From NCBI GenBank assembly GCA_026706485.1, contig JAPOYR010000002.1:248001-312000 (forward strand): DNA of 64,000 nt, in the 5' to 3' direction. A program made the translations under genes and the position numbers. The stretch is from Chloroflexota bacterium (GTDB lineage: Bacteria; Chloroflexota; UBA11872). The notes beneath the pieces are model-generated. The model was given only the letters and a program-made list of their open reading frames with translations. It was not told the origin of the DNA and did not search any database. Position 1 is the first letter of the stretch, and every line of letters begins with the position of its first letter. This document shows, one piece after another, positions 1 to 10,580 of the stretch.

Positions 1-436
1 CGGACCCCACGTTCACGACCACGCCCGCCCCGCCGGCGCGCAGGTGCGGCGCGGCGGCGCGGGTGACGTTGAACAGCCCCTGGACGTTGGTGGCAAAGAT
101 GACGTCCCAGGCTTCATCCTCCACGCTGTCGAGGTTCAGGATGTCGCTGAAGCGGGTGACCGCGGCGTTGTTGACCAGGATGTCGAGGCCGCCCAGGGCG
201 TCGACCGCGTCGGCGACGAGCGCTCGCGCGGCAGTCGGCGAGCTGACGTCCGCCGCAATCGGCACGGCGGCCACGCCGTGGGCGCGGGCCTTGTCCACAA
301 CTTCGTCGGCACGGTCCTTCGAACGCGCGTAGTTCACGGCGACGGAGGCGCCGCGCTCGGCCAGCATCTCGACCGTGGCGGCGCCGACGCCGCGGCTGCC
401 TCCGGTTACCAGGGCGCGTTTGCCGCTGAGCGTCAT
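1..436 (-). CDS. SDR-family NAD(P)-dependent oxidoreductase (3' part cut by window edge)
   Basis: This is the first 145 codons of a short-chain dehydrogenase; the rest lies beyond base 1. The start ATG at 436 has an AAGGAG ribosome site about 10 bases upstream. Visible Rossmann features are the cofactor motif TGGSRGVG near residue 11, a DV following the fourth strand, and the NNA motif (VNNAAV) near residue 92. The catalytic S-Y-K lies outside the window. It resembles 3-oxoacyl-ACP reductase/glucose dehydrogenase-like SDRs, but the substrate cannot be told. It is divergent from the DUF255 gene to its right. Confidence 0.85.
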   Translation of the reverse strand, partial: MTLSGKRALVTGGSRGVGAATVEMLAERGASVAVNYARSKDRADEVVDKARAHGVAAVPIAADVSSPTAARALVADAVDALGGLDILVNNAAVTRFSDILNLDSVEDEAWDVIFATNVQGLFNVTRAAAPHLRAGGAGVVVNVGS

Positions 437-551
437 TGCAATGACTCCTTCGATCCGCCTGTTGGACTGGCATGGTACGCGTCCGCCGTTGGCGGCAGGC
501 CGGCCGCCGGGTGAGAATTGGCGGCCGCTCGGCAGTCCGCGCGGCTCACCG

Positions 552-2597
<2,046 letters not shown>

Positions 2598-2641
2598 CGC
2601 CGGGCCGGTAGGATAGGGCAGATGCAACCTCAGGGGCTGCG

Positions 2642-3541
2642 ATGGACGTTCTGCGAATAACGCCGCGGGGCTTCTGCCATGGCGTCGTGGACGCCATCCG
2701 CCTGGCGCAGGAGGCCGGTCAAACGCACGAGGGCCCCGTGTACATGCTGGGCTACCTGGTGCACAACGCCCACGTGGTGCAAGAGCTGGCCCAATACAAC
2801 GTGAAGCTGATCGACCTGGACGATCGGTTTGCGGGGCTGGAGAAGATCGAAAGCGGCACGGTGATCCTCACGGCGCACGGCGTTTCGCCGGCGGTGAAAT
2901 CCCGGGCGATGGACCGCGGGCTGACGGTGATCGACGCTACCTGCTCCGACGTCTACGTGACGCACGACCTGATCATCGACCTGGTCGACAAGGGCTACGA
3001 GATCATCTACGTGGGCAAGCCGGGCCATCCCGAGCCGGAAGGGGCGATCGGCGAAGCGCCCGATCACGTGCATCTGGTCTCGTCGACGGACGACGTGGCC
3101 AAGCTCGATCTCGACGCGAAGCACATCGCCGTGACCACGCAAACCACGTTGAGCGTGTGGGACACCGAGGACATCATCTCCAGCATTCTGGACAAATACC
3201 CCGACGCCGAGGTGCACAACGACATTTGCCTGGCGACCCAGGACCGCCAGGAAGCGGCCGTTGCCGCCGCCGACGAGTGCGATCTGGTGCTGGTGGTGGG
3301 AAGCTCGCGCAGCTCCAACTCACGGCGCCTGGTCGAGGTGGTGCGGGACATCAAGGGCAAGCCCGCGCACCTGGTGGACACCGTCGCCGAGATCGACCTG
3401 GAGTGGTTTGTTGATACGAAACGAGTGGGGATCACGGCGGGGGCGTCCACGCCCGCGCGCCTGACCCGCGAGGTGATCGAGTTCGTGGAGGCCTACGAGC
3501 CCGCGATCACGGCCCCCAACGGAGACGACGCCCGCGCCTAG
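2642..3541 (+). CDS. ispH: 4-hydroxy-3-methylbut-2-enyl diphosphate reductase
   Basis: IspH performs the last step of the MEP isoprenoid pathway, reducing HMBPP to IPP and DMAPP with a [4Fe-4S] cluster. All three cluster cysteines are visible: Cys12 (GFCHG), Cys101 (DATCSDV) and Cys196 (NDICLATQ). The substrate-binding HGVSP, GHPE, TQTTLS (166-171), SSRSSNS and GASTP motifs are also present. The 299 residues match the family. The stop overlaps tail-to-tail by 4 bases with the Ldh2 gene on the other strand, so the two genes share no room for a terminator. Confidence 0.97.
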   Translation: MDVLRITPRGFCHGVVDAIRLAQEAGQTHEGPVYMLGYLVHNAHVVQELAQYNVKLIDLDDRFAGLEKIESGTVILTAHGVSPAVKSRAMDRGLTVIDATCSDVYVTHDLIIDLVDKGYEIIYVGKPGHPEPEGAIGEAPDHVHLVSSTDDVAKLDLDAKHIAVTTQTTLSVWDTEDIISSILDKYPDAEVHNDICLATQDRQEAAVAAADECDLVLVVGSSRSSNSRRLVEVVRDIKGKPAHLVDTVAEIDLEWFVDTKRVGITAGASTPARLTREVIEFVEAYEPAITAPNGDDARA

Positions 3542-4593
3542 AGCCGCTCGGACGAGCCGGTTTGCCCGGCTTCCGCGTTGAGGTCGTCGACCACGAATGG
3601 AAGCAGCGGCACGCCCAGCTCGCGCGATTCATCGAAGCGCTCCCACTCGATCTCGCCGGGCACGTAGATGCGCGACGTGCCTTCCACACGGTCGCACTCA
3701 TGGAACAGCGCGATCTGCTGATCGACGAGGGCCGTGAACACGTCAGGCGGCATGAAGGCCGCGATGTCGATGGCGTGAAACCAGTGCCCGGTGTCGCCGT
3801 GGCTCCCATCGGGCTGCTGACGCCCGACCTTTGGTCCAAAGCTGGCGCCGGCCAGGACGCCGGCCAGGAGATCGACCACCTGCGCCAGGCCAATGCCCTT
3901 GGGTCCGCCGATGGAGACGCCGGATCCCTCGGCAAGATCGGCGGGATCCCTGCTCGGCTGACCATGGCGGTCCAAGATCCAGCCGTCGGGCACTGTCTGC
4001 CCCAAGCGTTCGGCAATCGCGACGCGCGAGTTGGCCGAGACGGACATCGCCATGTCCAGCACGATGGGGCGCTCACGAGCCGCGGGAATGGCGAAGGCGA
4101 TGGGGTTGTTGCCGACCATTCGCTTCCGCCCGCCAAACGGGAACATCGTGGGCCCGGCGTTTGTGGCGGCGAACCCGATCATCCCGTGCGGGAGCGCCAT
4201 CATGGCGAAGTGGGCGGCCGCGCCGAAATGGTTGCTCCCCCTGGTGAATCCGGTGGCTGCCCCGCTGGCGCCGGCTTTCCGAATGACCGCCTGCATGGTG
4301 AAGTGGCCCGCCACCGCACCAGGCGCGCGGTCGCCATCCACGTGCACCGTCGCGGGCGTTTCGCTCACGATGTGCGGCTGAGCCTCGGCGTTGGTGGACC
4401 CGCGGCGGATCTCCTTGCAGTACTTCGGCAGCATCACGTGGCCATGGGTGCGGACGCCGCGCATGTCGGCGGCGATGAGGTTGTCGGCCAGGATGCCGGC
4501 ATGGTCGGAGCTGAGCCCCAGCCCCTGCAGCAGCCCTAGGTCAAAGTCCCGAAGGTCTGCCTCCGGGATGCGAACGTATTCGTCAGGCGGCAT
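3538..4593 (-). CDS. Ldh2-family malate/L-lactate/ureidoglycolate-type dehydrogenase (copy 1 of 4)
   Basis: A 351-residue NAD(P)-dependent 2-hydroxyacid dehydrogenase of the Ldh2/YlbC/ComC superfamily (not the classical MDH fold). Diagnostic blocks are ADMRGVRTHGHVMLPKY (active-site His), SNHFGAAAHF, NNPIAFAIPA and PKGIGLAQVVDLLAG. The family covers malate, lactate, sulfolactate, ureidoglycolate and piperideine-2-carboxylate substrates, and the sequence does not decide among them. Three paralogs lie at 31.5, 32.5 and 40.5 kb. It is convergent with ispH and divergent from the small ORF at 4.8 kb. Confidence 0.9.
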   Translation of the reverse strand: MPPDEYVRIPEADLRDFDLGLLQGLGLSSDHAGILADNLIAADMRGVRTHGHVMLPKYCKEIRRGSTNAEAQPHIVSETPATVHVDGDRAPGAVAGHFTMQAVIRKAGASGAATGFTRGSNHFGAAAHFAMMALPHGMIGFAATNAGPTMFPFGGRKRMVGNNPIAFAIPAARERPIVLDMAMSVSANSRVAIAERLGQTVPDGWILDRHGQPSRDPADLAEGSGVSIGGPKGIGLAQVVDLLAGVLAGASFGPKVGRQQPDGSHGDTGHWFHAIDIAAFMPPDVFTALVDQQIALFHECDRVEGTSRIYVPGEIEWERFDESRELGVPLLPFVVDDLNAEAGQTGSSERL

Positions 4594-4764
4594 GGCGTGC
4601 TTGATTCAGGGAGTGCAGAACGCCTCAGAATCGTACGCCAAGCGTGGATCGACGACGGCACGGAGGGCGCGACGGGTGTAATCCCAGCCACGTGCACCAG
4701 TGCGCCGCAAGGCGTTGGCCGGGATTGCTACGATCATCGCCGCCGATCCGACCGGGACACCGAT

Positions 4765-5067
4765 ATGCCCGCACTTGACGATGCCGCCATGGAAGCCGTG
4801 GTCCAGGCGCTTTACGCGCATCCGAACCGTCGCCATGCGGTTCCGGTGGATTCCGAGGACGCCGTGGGAAGTCTGCGGCTTGCGCTCGAGGCGACGGTAG
4901 AACGGCTGCACGGGATCGACGCCATGTGGGGTCGGGGCGTTCGACTTGAGGTCGAGCGCGATGATGACGGCGTGCCACATCGCGCCTGGCTATGGCGGGG
5001 CTTGGTCGGCGGCCAGCGGCCGATGCGGGATGGCTTCAGCAGCGAGCCGCGGCGGGTGCGCGCTTAG
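4765..5067 (+). CDS. Small uncharacterised protein (100 aa)
   Basis: I do not recognise this protein. The reading frame is open from 4597, but the upstream 56 codons look non-coding, while from the ATG at 4765 the composition becomes protein-like. An amphipathic helix-rich N-terminal half (AMEAVVQALYAH, LRLALEATVERLHGI) is followed by a strand-like RLEVERDDDG segment. No clear ribosome site precedes it. An overlapping minus-strand frame is also open but less protein-like. It sits alone between an Ldh2 gene and the membrane sulfatase-like gene. Confidence 0.45.
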   Translation: MPALDDAAMEAVVQALYAHPNRRHAVPVDSEDAVGSLRLALEATVERLHGIDAMWGRGVRLEVERDDDGVPHRAWLWRGLVGGQRPMRDGFSSEPRRVRA

Positions 5068-5144
5068 CCCAATCTCGCCCCCCACGCAGCACAACAGCGT
5101 CGCGCGCTGCGTCCCGGGCTAACCAGGCGACAAATAGATTCTAT

Positions 5145-5303
5145 CTTCCAGCAGCTCAAGGTTTACACCGAAGTATTGACGCAGCATCGCCCGAAATATA
5201 TTAACCGAAGTAATTCCATTATACTTCCAGCAGCTCAAGGTTTACACCGAAGTATTGACGCAGCATCGCCCGAAATATATTAACCGAAGTAATTCCATTA
5301 TAC
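5145..5303. repeat. Perfect 79-bp tandem duplication at the 3' end of the membrane protein gene
   Basis: Bases 5145-5223 and 5224-5302 are identical, and the first base of the next period also matches. The period is 79, which is not a multiple of three. The copy at 5224-5302 is the end of the leftward coding sequence. The junction creates a TAA stop, so the original downstream codons (seen intact left of copy 1, reading LLEDRIYLSPG before a TAG) are cut off. Confidence 0.95.
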
Positions 5304-7432
5304 ATAGGCATATCCCCGCCTTCCGGGAACAAATAAGCTGCAAGAATATGGTGACAGATCGGCGAGAAACTGCAGTTTTCTATGCCGTGATCGCTCATTA
5401 TGACAATGATCGGTGTAATCGAAGACCGCTCAAGGATTCCATCGATGATTTCAAGCAACCTTGAATTCAGCCAGATTATCTGGCCGTAAAGCGCCGATTT
5501 CACCGTCGGGTCATGGTCGTGAGACCAAGCACCACTAGGCGCGATTTCTCCATATTGATCGAACGAATAGGGGGAGTGGGGCTTAACCAGATGAGCATAG
5601 ACAAACTGCGGCGATGCATTCGCACCAAGCTCGTTCATATAGTCCATCCAATCAAGAACGCGCCGAGGATCCTCCCACGAATCCACATAGTGATCTTCAG
5701 CCTGGAATGAATCCGGACGATGCATGCCGCTAGCGAGCGTAGTCCTCAAGAACTCGCTCATGAATCTGTTGGATAAACTGAAGGCCCGCTGCCAATGATA
5801 TCTATATTGTGATCGCTGGTCATAGTCGACGTACCCGGAAATGATACGACCTTGAGGCGTGAAATCCACGATTTCATCTGCATTTCGACTCGTCGCGGTC
5901 ATTTGCCATCCCGACGACACGTGAACGTACTTGTATCCCAGTCCAGTTAGCACTCTGCCTAAAGCATGGTCAAGCGCCGCATCGTAAATCCGGTATGTAT
6001 CCCCCAGAGATTCCTTGCAGGGGTGGGCATGCTGAATATAACTCATATTCAAAGACGATGTGATCGACCAAACCGAACACGTATAGTTGCTTTGTGCATA
6101 TGGATCGACATAGAATCCACGGTTTTTCAGTTCTTGCACGAACGCACTGTTGTCAAATGACTCCGGCGAACCACTGCGGGGATATCCGTCCAATTGGATC
6201 ACGTAGACATCCCGCAGCTCGTGCGACGAGCTCGCGACCAGACCCTCATTGATTTGCCGGTCAATATCAGTCGCATTTGCCAGGATAGAACTTTCTTCAG
6301 GCTGCTGAATTTGAGTCGAAAGGAGCACTTGCGCGAGCTGGAACATCGGGAACGCGACAAGCACAATGCTTGCAAAGTTGAGGATTTGACCGATCCTTTG
6401 CAAGGAGTCTGTGCGACCTCGCAATAGCATGCCGGAACCGACGATGATCGGCACTCCAATCCCCAGGAGGAATCTCCAATCCGGCTGCTCTACGTCGGCG
6501 GCATATATATGGCCATAGGAAAAGAATATGACCCCGAGTATCCCCGTGAGTAAGGCTGCCGGCTCCGCGCCGTTGAGAGCAATTCGAAGCGCGACGAAAA
6601 CGCCGGTAACTCCGGCCATAATCACAACGCTCGGAAGGATTGCCTCGTATGCTCGTAGGAGAATCAGGTTCGTCGCGAGGAAATGCAGAATGGCAAACGC
6701 TGGTATGAGCCATGGAAAGACATAGAAGGCGCGACGCCCAGCCGCTGGTTCCAAGGGCGGGCGTTGCACGCGCAGCCGGGCTCCCACCAGCCGCAGCTTG
6801 TCCGCGGTTGCTCCGCCGACGACAACGGCAGCCTGCAATCTCCCATGCACTCGGCTGAGGCGGCGTGCGACCGGGGGGCTGAGCAACACGGCCGCCACCG
6901 CCGCGACAATCCCGCCGACCAGGCGCAATAGATCGAGACTCGCTCCTGCCAGCGCCGCCCGCCATCCCTCGCCTCGCCAAATCACTTCGTACGCCAGCGG
7001 TCCCTGGTCGGTCGGATTGAGATTGAGCGTCGGCCCCCCACCTGCACCACCAGCCTCCGTGGTGCCGAAAATGGCGTGGTTGCTCCGCTCATCCGACACC
7101 CAGAGCTGCAGGACCAACGCCTCTCCAGGCACCGGATGGTATGGCGGGAATTCAAGCACGTAGGGCTGGAGGAGATGGCTGGGCTTGATCCCGACTCGGT
7201 CCTGCCGGACTAGCTCCCGGTCCGGTCCTTGCAGCAGCGCCGCCACCACCGGCGCCTCCTGGCCGCGGTCCGCGCCGGCGGCGCCCCAAATCCGGATCTC
7301 CGACACCACGCCAAGCCCGTCATCCAGGACCTGCTCCACCGATTGCTCGGGCCACACCGGGCCGACCGCATCGACGATGTCCCCAGCCGATCGCGCCACG
7401 AAGCTCGTGCGCGGCAGCAGGCTCAGCAGCAA
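5219..7432 (-). CDS. Membrane-anchored sulfatase/alkaline-phosphatase-superfamily protein
   Basis: A long protein with a large periplasmic-looking N-terminal part, a hydrophobic middle of several membrane spans (LIPAFAILHFLATNLILL, LRIALNGAEPAALLTGILGV and others) and a C-terminal alkaline-phosphatase-like domain. That domain shows the metal-site strand VYVIQLDGYPR and the late motif IVIMSDHG. Such proteins often hydrolyse or transfer groups on surface polymers; this one's substrate is unknown. The start is doubtful: the first usable codon is a TTG at 7432, but the open frame runs 39 codons further upstream and adds an obvious membrane helix (SAILGLVGLGLLLSLL), with only a CTG as a start there. 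GC falls to about 50% over 5.2-6.6 kb. The C-terminus is altered by the tandem duplication. Confidence 0.8.
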   Translation of the reverse strand: MLLSLLPRTSFVARSAGDIVDAVGPVWPEQSVEQVLDDGLGVVSEIRIWGAAGADRGQEAPVVAALLQGPDRELVRQDRVGIKPSHLLQPYVLEFPPYHPVPGEALVLQLWVSDERSNHAIFGTTEAGGAGGGPTLNLNPTDQGPLAYEVIWRGEGWRAALAGASLDLLRLVGGIVAAVAAVLLSPPVARRLSRVHGRLQAAVVVGGATADKLRLVGARLRVQRPPLEPAAGRRAFYVFPWLIPAFAILHFLATNLILLRAYEAILPSVVIMAGVTGVFVALRIALNGAEPAALLTGILGVIFFSYGHIYAADVEQPDWRFLLGIGVPIIVGSGMLLRGRTDSLQRIGQILNFASIVLVAFPMFQLAQVLLSTQIQQPEESSILANATDIDRQINEGLVASSSHELRDVYVIQLDGYPRSGSPESFDNSAFVQELKNRGFYVDPYAQSNYTCSVWSITSSLNMSYIQHAHPCKESLGDTYRIYDAALDHALGRVLTGLGYKYVHVSSGWQMTATSRNADEIVDFTPQGRIISGYVDYDQRSQYRYHWQRAFSLSNRFMSEFLRTTLASGMHRPDSFQAEDHYVDSWEDPRRVLDWMDYMNELGANASPQFVYAHLVKPHSPYSFDQYGEIAPSGAWSHDHDPTVKSALYGQIIWLNSRLLEIIDGILERSSITPIIVIMSDHGIENCSFSPICHHILAAYLFPEGGDMPMYNGITSVNIFRAMLRQYFGVNLELLEV

Positions 7433-7564
7433 TCCCAGTCCGACCAGACCGAGGATCGCCGAGGCTAGCCGGAGCCGCGAGTCAGGCAGCGGAACAGCCT
7501 TGAGGCCGGACGGGAGCGATGGCGCATCCGAGGTTTCGGCAGATCACGAGCAGTGCCGCACGCG

Positions 7565-8587
7565 CTAGGAGGCTTCGGCTTCCAGTGCGGCGAGCGCCTC
7601 GGCGGCCTTGCGCTTCTTATCCGGATCGGGGTCCCGGGCGACGATGCGCTGCAGGGTGGCGCGGGCCTCGATGCCGCCTTGTGCAGCCACCTCGAACGCC
7701 ATGGCATCGCGCTTTTCGTTGTACTGCGTGTCGAATTCCCCCATGTTGAGGTCCCAGTCGCGCCAGTAGTACTGGTGCTGACCCGGCGCCCAGCCGGCGT
7801 AGATCTGCTCCCAGGAGACATCGGGGTCGTGCGGATTCAAGCTGCCAGGCAAGATCGGATCGGCGATGCGCTGGAAGCGCAGGTCCACCGACAGGCGCAA
7901 ACGTTTGCCTGTGGCCGGCGCCCCGCGATGGACGGTCATGCTGTGGAAGAACAGCACGTCGCCTTGGTTGAAGGTGCCGCCCACCCACGTCCCATGCAGC
8001 GGGTCCGAAATCTCCGTACCGCTGGCGCCGAGCGCCGGGACAAAGTCGAAGACGCCCTTCAGATGCGATCCGGCAGCGATCTCAAGCCCACCCATCTCCG
8101 ATGTCAAGTCGGTGAGGGGAATCCAAGCGGTGATCGTGTCGGCGGCGCCCTGCACGGGAACGAAATCCTGGTGCGCCGGCGTGGTGTAGGCCGTGCGCTC
8201 GGGAAATATCACGCGGGCGATGACGCGCGGTTGTGGCATGACGGTGGCGTCCAGGACACGCTCCATCAAGTCCATGAGCTCCGACCGGTGCTGCAGGGCG
8301 TGAAACGCGGGCAGGCTGTAGAGCCGGTTGTAGACCTTCTGGTATTCCGGCTCGGGCTCAACGGCGAATGCGCTGGGATCGGCGACCTGGTCAGTCGCGG
8401 GAGAGTCGGCGGCGATCCAGCCTGAGTCACGCAGCACGGGAAGGAATTGCCGACGCAGGTCTTCGACCACGGGCGGCGGCAGCAGGCCCCGAACGAAAAG
8501 GTAGCCGTCGCGGTCGAAGCGACCGCGCACATCGGCGGCGTCGCCGGCGATTTCAGTAGCGTCAAAGAAGGGACGAACGTCGCTCAT
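7565..8587 (-). CDS. Phytanoyl-CoA dioxygenase (PhyH) family protein, tandem copy A
   Basis: A 340-residue Fe(II)/2-oxoglutarate-dependent dioxygenase. The HxD iron ligands are in PAHQDFVPVQG, the distal His in SMTVHRGAP, and the 2-oxoglutarate Arg in RLRLSVDLRFQR. The N-terminus FDRDGYLFVRGLL is typical of PhyH. The start ATG at 8587 aligns exactly with the start of copy B; the frame is open a further 20 codons but is not needed. It lies 71 bases downstream of copy B and is very similar to it along its whole length. The substrate is unknown; marine bacteria use such enzymes on diverse small molecules. Confidence 0.92.
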   Translation of the reverse strand: MSDVRPFFDATEIAGDAADVRGRFDRDGYLFVRGLLPPPVVEDLRRQFLPVLRDSGWIAADSPATDQVADPSAFAVEPEPEYQKVYNRLYSLPAFHALQHRSELMDLMERVLDATVMPQPRVIARVIFPERTAYTTPAHQDFVPVQGAADTITAWIPLTDLTSEMGGLEIAAGSHLKGVFDFVPALGASGTEISDPLHGTWVGGTFNQGDVLFFHSMTVHRGAPATGKRLRLSVDLRFQRIADPILPGSLNPHDPDVSWEQIYAGWAPGQHQYYWRDWDLNMGEFDTQYNEKRDAMAFEVAAQGGIEARATLQRIVARDPDPDKKRKAAEALAALEAEAS

Positions 8588-8658
8588 GGTCGGACTCTCA
8601 GGAGCCGTGACGTCGTGCGTGAGTGTAGCCAGCGCCGACTCCAACACTGCGGCACGCG

Positions 8659-9681
8659 CTACGCGGTGTCGGCGTCGAGCGCGGCGAGCGCCTCCTCGGC
8701 CCTCAGTTTCTTGGCGGGATCGGGGTCACGGGCGACGATGCGCAGCAGCGTGGCTCGGGCCTCCGCATCGCCCTTGGCGGCCAGCTCGAACGCCATGGCG
8801 TCCCGACGCTCGTTGTATTGCGTGTCGAAATCTGCAACGTCGAGGTCCCAGTCGCGCCAGAAGTACTGGTGCTGTCCCGGCGCCCAGCCCTCGTAAATCT
8901 GCTCCCAGGTGACATCGGGGTCATGCGGTCTGAGGCTGCCCGGCGCAATGGGATCCGCCATCCGCTGAAACCGCAGGTCGACCGACAGCCGCAGCCGAGT
9001 GCCCGTGGCCGGCGCCCCGCGATGGACGGTCATGCTGTGAAAGAACAGCACGTCGCCCTGCTGGAAGGTGCCGCCCACCCAGGCGCCGTGCAGCGGATCG
9101 GTGATTTCCATGCCGCCGGCGCCCAGTGCCGGCACGAAGTCGAACACGCCCTTTCGGTGGGTGCCGGCCGCGATCTGGAGCCCGCCCATCTCGGGTGACA
9201 AGTCAGTGAGCGGAATCCAGGCCGTGATGGTGTCGGCGGCGCCCTGTACAGGCACGAAGTCCTGGTGCGCCGGTGTGGTGTGGGCCGTGCGATCCGGGAA
9301 CAGCACCCGGGCGATGACGCGCGGCTGGGGAATCACGGGAGCGTCGAGCACCGCTCCGATGAGGTCCAGCAGCTCGGCGCGGTGCTGCAGGGCGTGAAAC
9401 GCGGGCAGCCGGTAGAGCTGGTTGTAGACCTTCTGGTAGGCCGGTTCGGGCTCGACGGCGAAGGCGCGCAGCTCGGCGACTTGGTCGTCCGGCGGGGAGT
9501 CGGCGGCAATCCATTCGGCCTCGCGCAGCACGGTGAGGAATTGGCGGCGCAGGTCTTCCACCACGGGCGGCGGCAGCAGGCCGCGCACGAAGAGATAGCC
9601 GTCGCGGTCGAAGCGGCTGCGGGCCGCGTCGGCGTCGCCGGCGATGTCAGTGGCGTCGAAGAAGGGGCGAACGTCGCTCAT
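8659..9681 (-). CDS. Phytanoyl-CoA dioxygenase (PhyH) family protein, tandem copy B
   Basis: A second 340-residue PhyH dioxygenase, the same length as copy A and highly similar, with the same HQD...H...R iron/2-oxoglutarate set (PAHQDFVPVQG, SMTVHRGAP, RLRLSVDLRFQR). The upstream 45 or so bases, including the ribosome-site region, are duplicated too, so the pair arose by a roughly 1.1-kb tandem duplication. Differences cluster in the linker after the first helix and near the C-terminus. Its promoter region abuts the end of mqnD at 9731. Confidence 0.92.
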   Translation of the reverse strand: MSDVRPFFDATDIAGDADAARSRFDRDGYLFVRGLLPPPVVEDLRRQFLTVLREAEWIAADSPPDDQVAELRAFAVEPEPAYQKVYNQLYRLPAFHALQHRAELLDLIGAVLDAPVIPQPRVIARVLFPDRTAHTTPAHQDFVPVQGAADTITAWIPLTDLSPEMGGLQIAAGTHRKGVFDFVPALGAGGMEITDPLHGAWVGGTFQQGDVLFFHSMTVHRGAPATGTRLRLSVDLRFQRMADPIAPGSLRPHDPDVTWEQIYEGWAPGQHQYFWRDWDLDVADFDTQYNERRDAMAFELAAKGDAEARATLLRIVARDPDPAKKLRAEEALAALDADTA

Positions 9682-9730
9682 GATCGGACTCTCGGGAGCC
9701 GTGTCGTCGTGCGTGAGTGTAGCGAGCGCC

Positions 9731-10567
9731 TTAGGCCGGAAGAATGTCCAAGGGCGGCACGCTTTCCAGCAGCCCGGCGTCCGTCGCACGGCGGTAGAGC
9801 GCTTCGAGACCGGCGGCGCCCGGCGTCCCCATGTCGCGAGTCAGATCGTTGACGTACATCCGCGTAAACGCCGCCATGAGGTCTGAGTCAACCTCGGGAG
9901 CAAAGCCGTGGGCGTAGGCCAGCGCCAGCTCGGGATTCGCATCGGCCCAGGCGATCGAGGCGCCCAGGGCGGACGCGAGCGCGCGCTGTCGGGCCTCGCC
10001 GAGTTCGCGCCGCACCACGTTGAGGCCCAGCGGCAGGGGGAGCCCGGTCGAGGCGAACCAACGCTCGCCGAGGTCGAGCTGTTTGACTACTCCGTAGTCG
10101 GCGTAGTTGAGCTGTCCCTCATGGATCACGATTCCCGCCGTCACCGAGCCGTCCCGAACCGCGGGCAGCACGTCGGCAAAGGCCATCTCGACCGGCTGAA
10201 ACGGGGGCAGAAATATCCGGCCGAGGAGATAGGCGGTGGTGTGCTCGCCGGGGATCGCCACCGGCGCGCCGCGGATATCGGCTTCCGCGCTTCGCGCGAC
10301 GACGATGGGGCCATAGTTGAGCCCCATGGACGAGCCGCAGGCGGTGATGCGGTAGTTGTCCGCGACATAGGGATAGGCGCCCGCCGACACCTGGGACATG
10401 TCGAGGTCGCCGGCAAAGGCGCGCCGATTCAATGCCTGGATGTCGGCGTGGACTTCGGAATAGCCACCGGACGGCAAGCCTTCCACCGTCACCTTGCCGT
10501 GGGCCAGCGCGTAGAACATGAACGCGTCGTCGGCGTCGGGGCTGTGGCCCACGGTCACTCGCGTCAT
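9731..10567 (-). CDS. mqnD: 1,4-dihydroxy-6-naphthoate synthase (futalosine pathway)
   Basis: MqnD converts cyclic dehypoxanthine futalosine to 1,4-dihydroxy-6-naphthoate in the alternative menaquinone pathway. The 278 residues show the family signature GHSPDADDAFMFYAL at the N-terminus, CGSSMGLNYGP, an anion-binding PGEHTTAYLL loop and the catalytic IHEGQL histidine. It is the last gene of tetR-mqnE-mqnA-mqnC-mqnD, 13 bases after mqnC. Its fold is shared with MqnA, but the SPDxDD motif separates the two. Confidence 0.95.
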   Translation of the reverse strand: MTRVTVGHSPDADDAFMFYALAHGKVTVEGLPSGGYSEVHADIQALNRRAFAGDLDMSQVSAGAYPYVADNYRITACGSSMGLNYGPIVVARSAEADIRGAPVAIPGEHTTAYLLGRIFLPPFQPVEMAFADVLPAVRDGSVTAGIVIHEGQLNYADYGVVKQLDLGERWFASTGLPLPLGLNVVRRELGEARQRALASALGASIAWADANPELALAYAHGFAPEVDSDLMAAFTRMYVNDLTRDMGTPGAAGLEALYRRATDAGLLESVPPLDILPA

Positions 10568-10580
10568 GACAGGCTGCCGG

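Noticed and set aside
4606-4980. 124-residue minus-strand ORF opposite the small ORF at 4765
   Set aside because: Less protein-like composition than the plus strand, and no ribosome site or recognisable motif.
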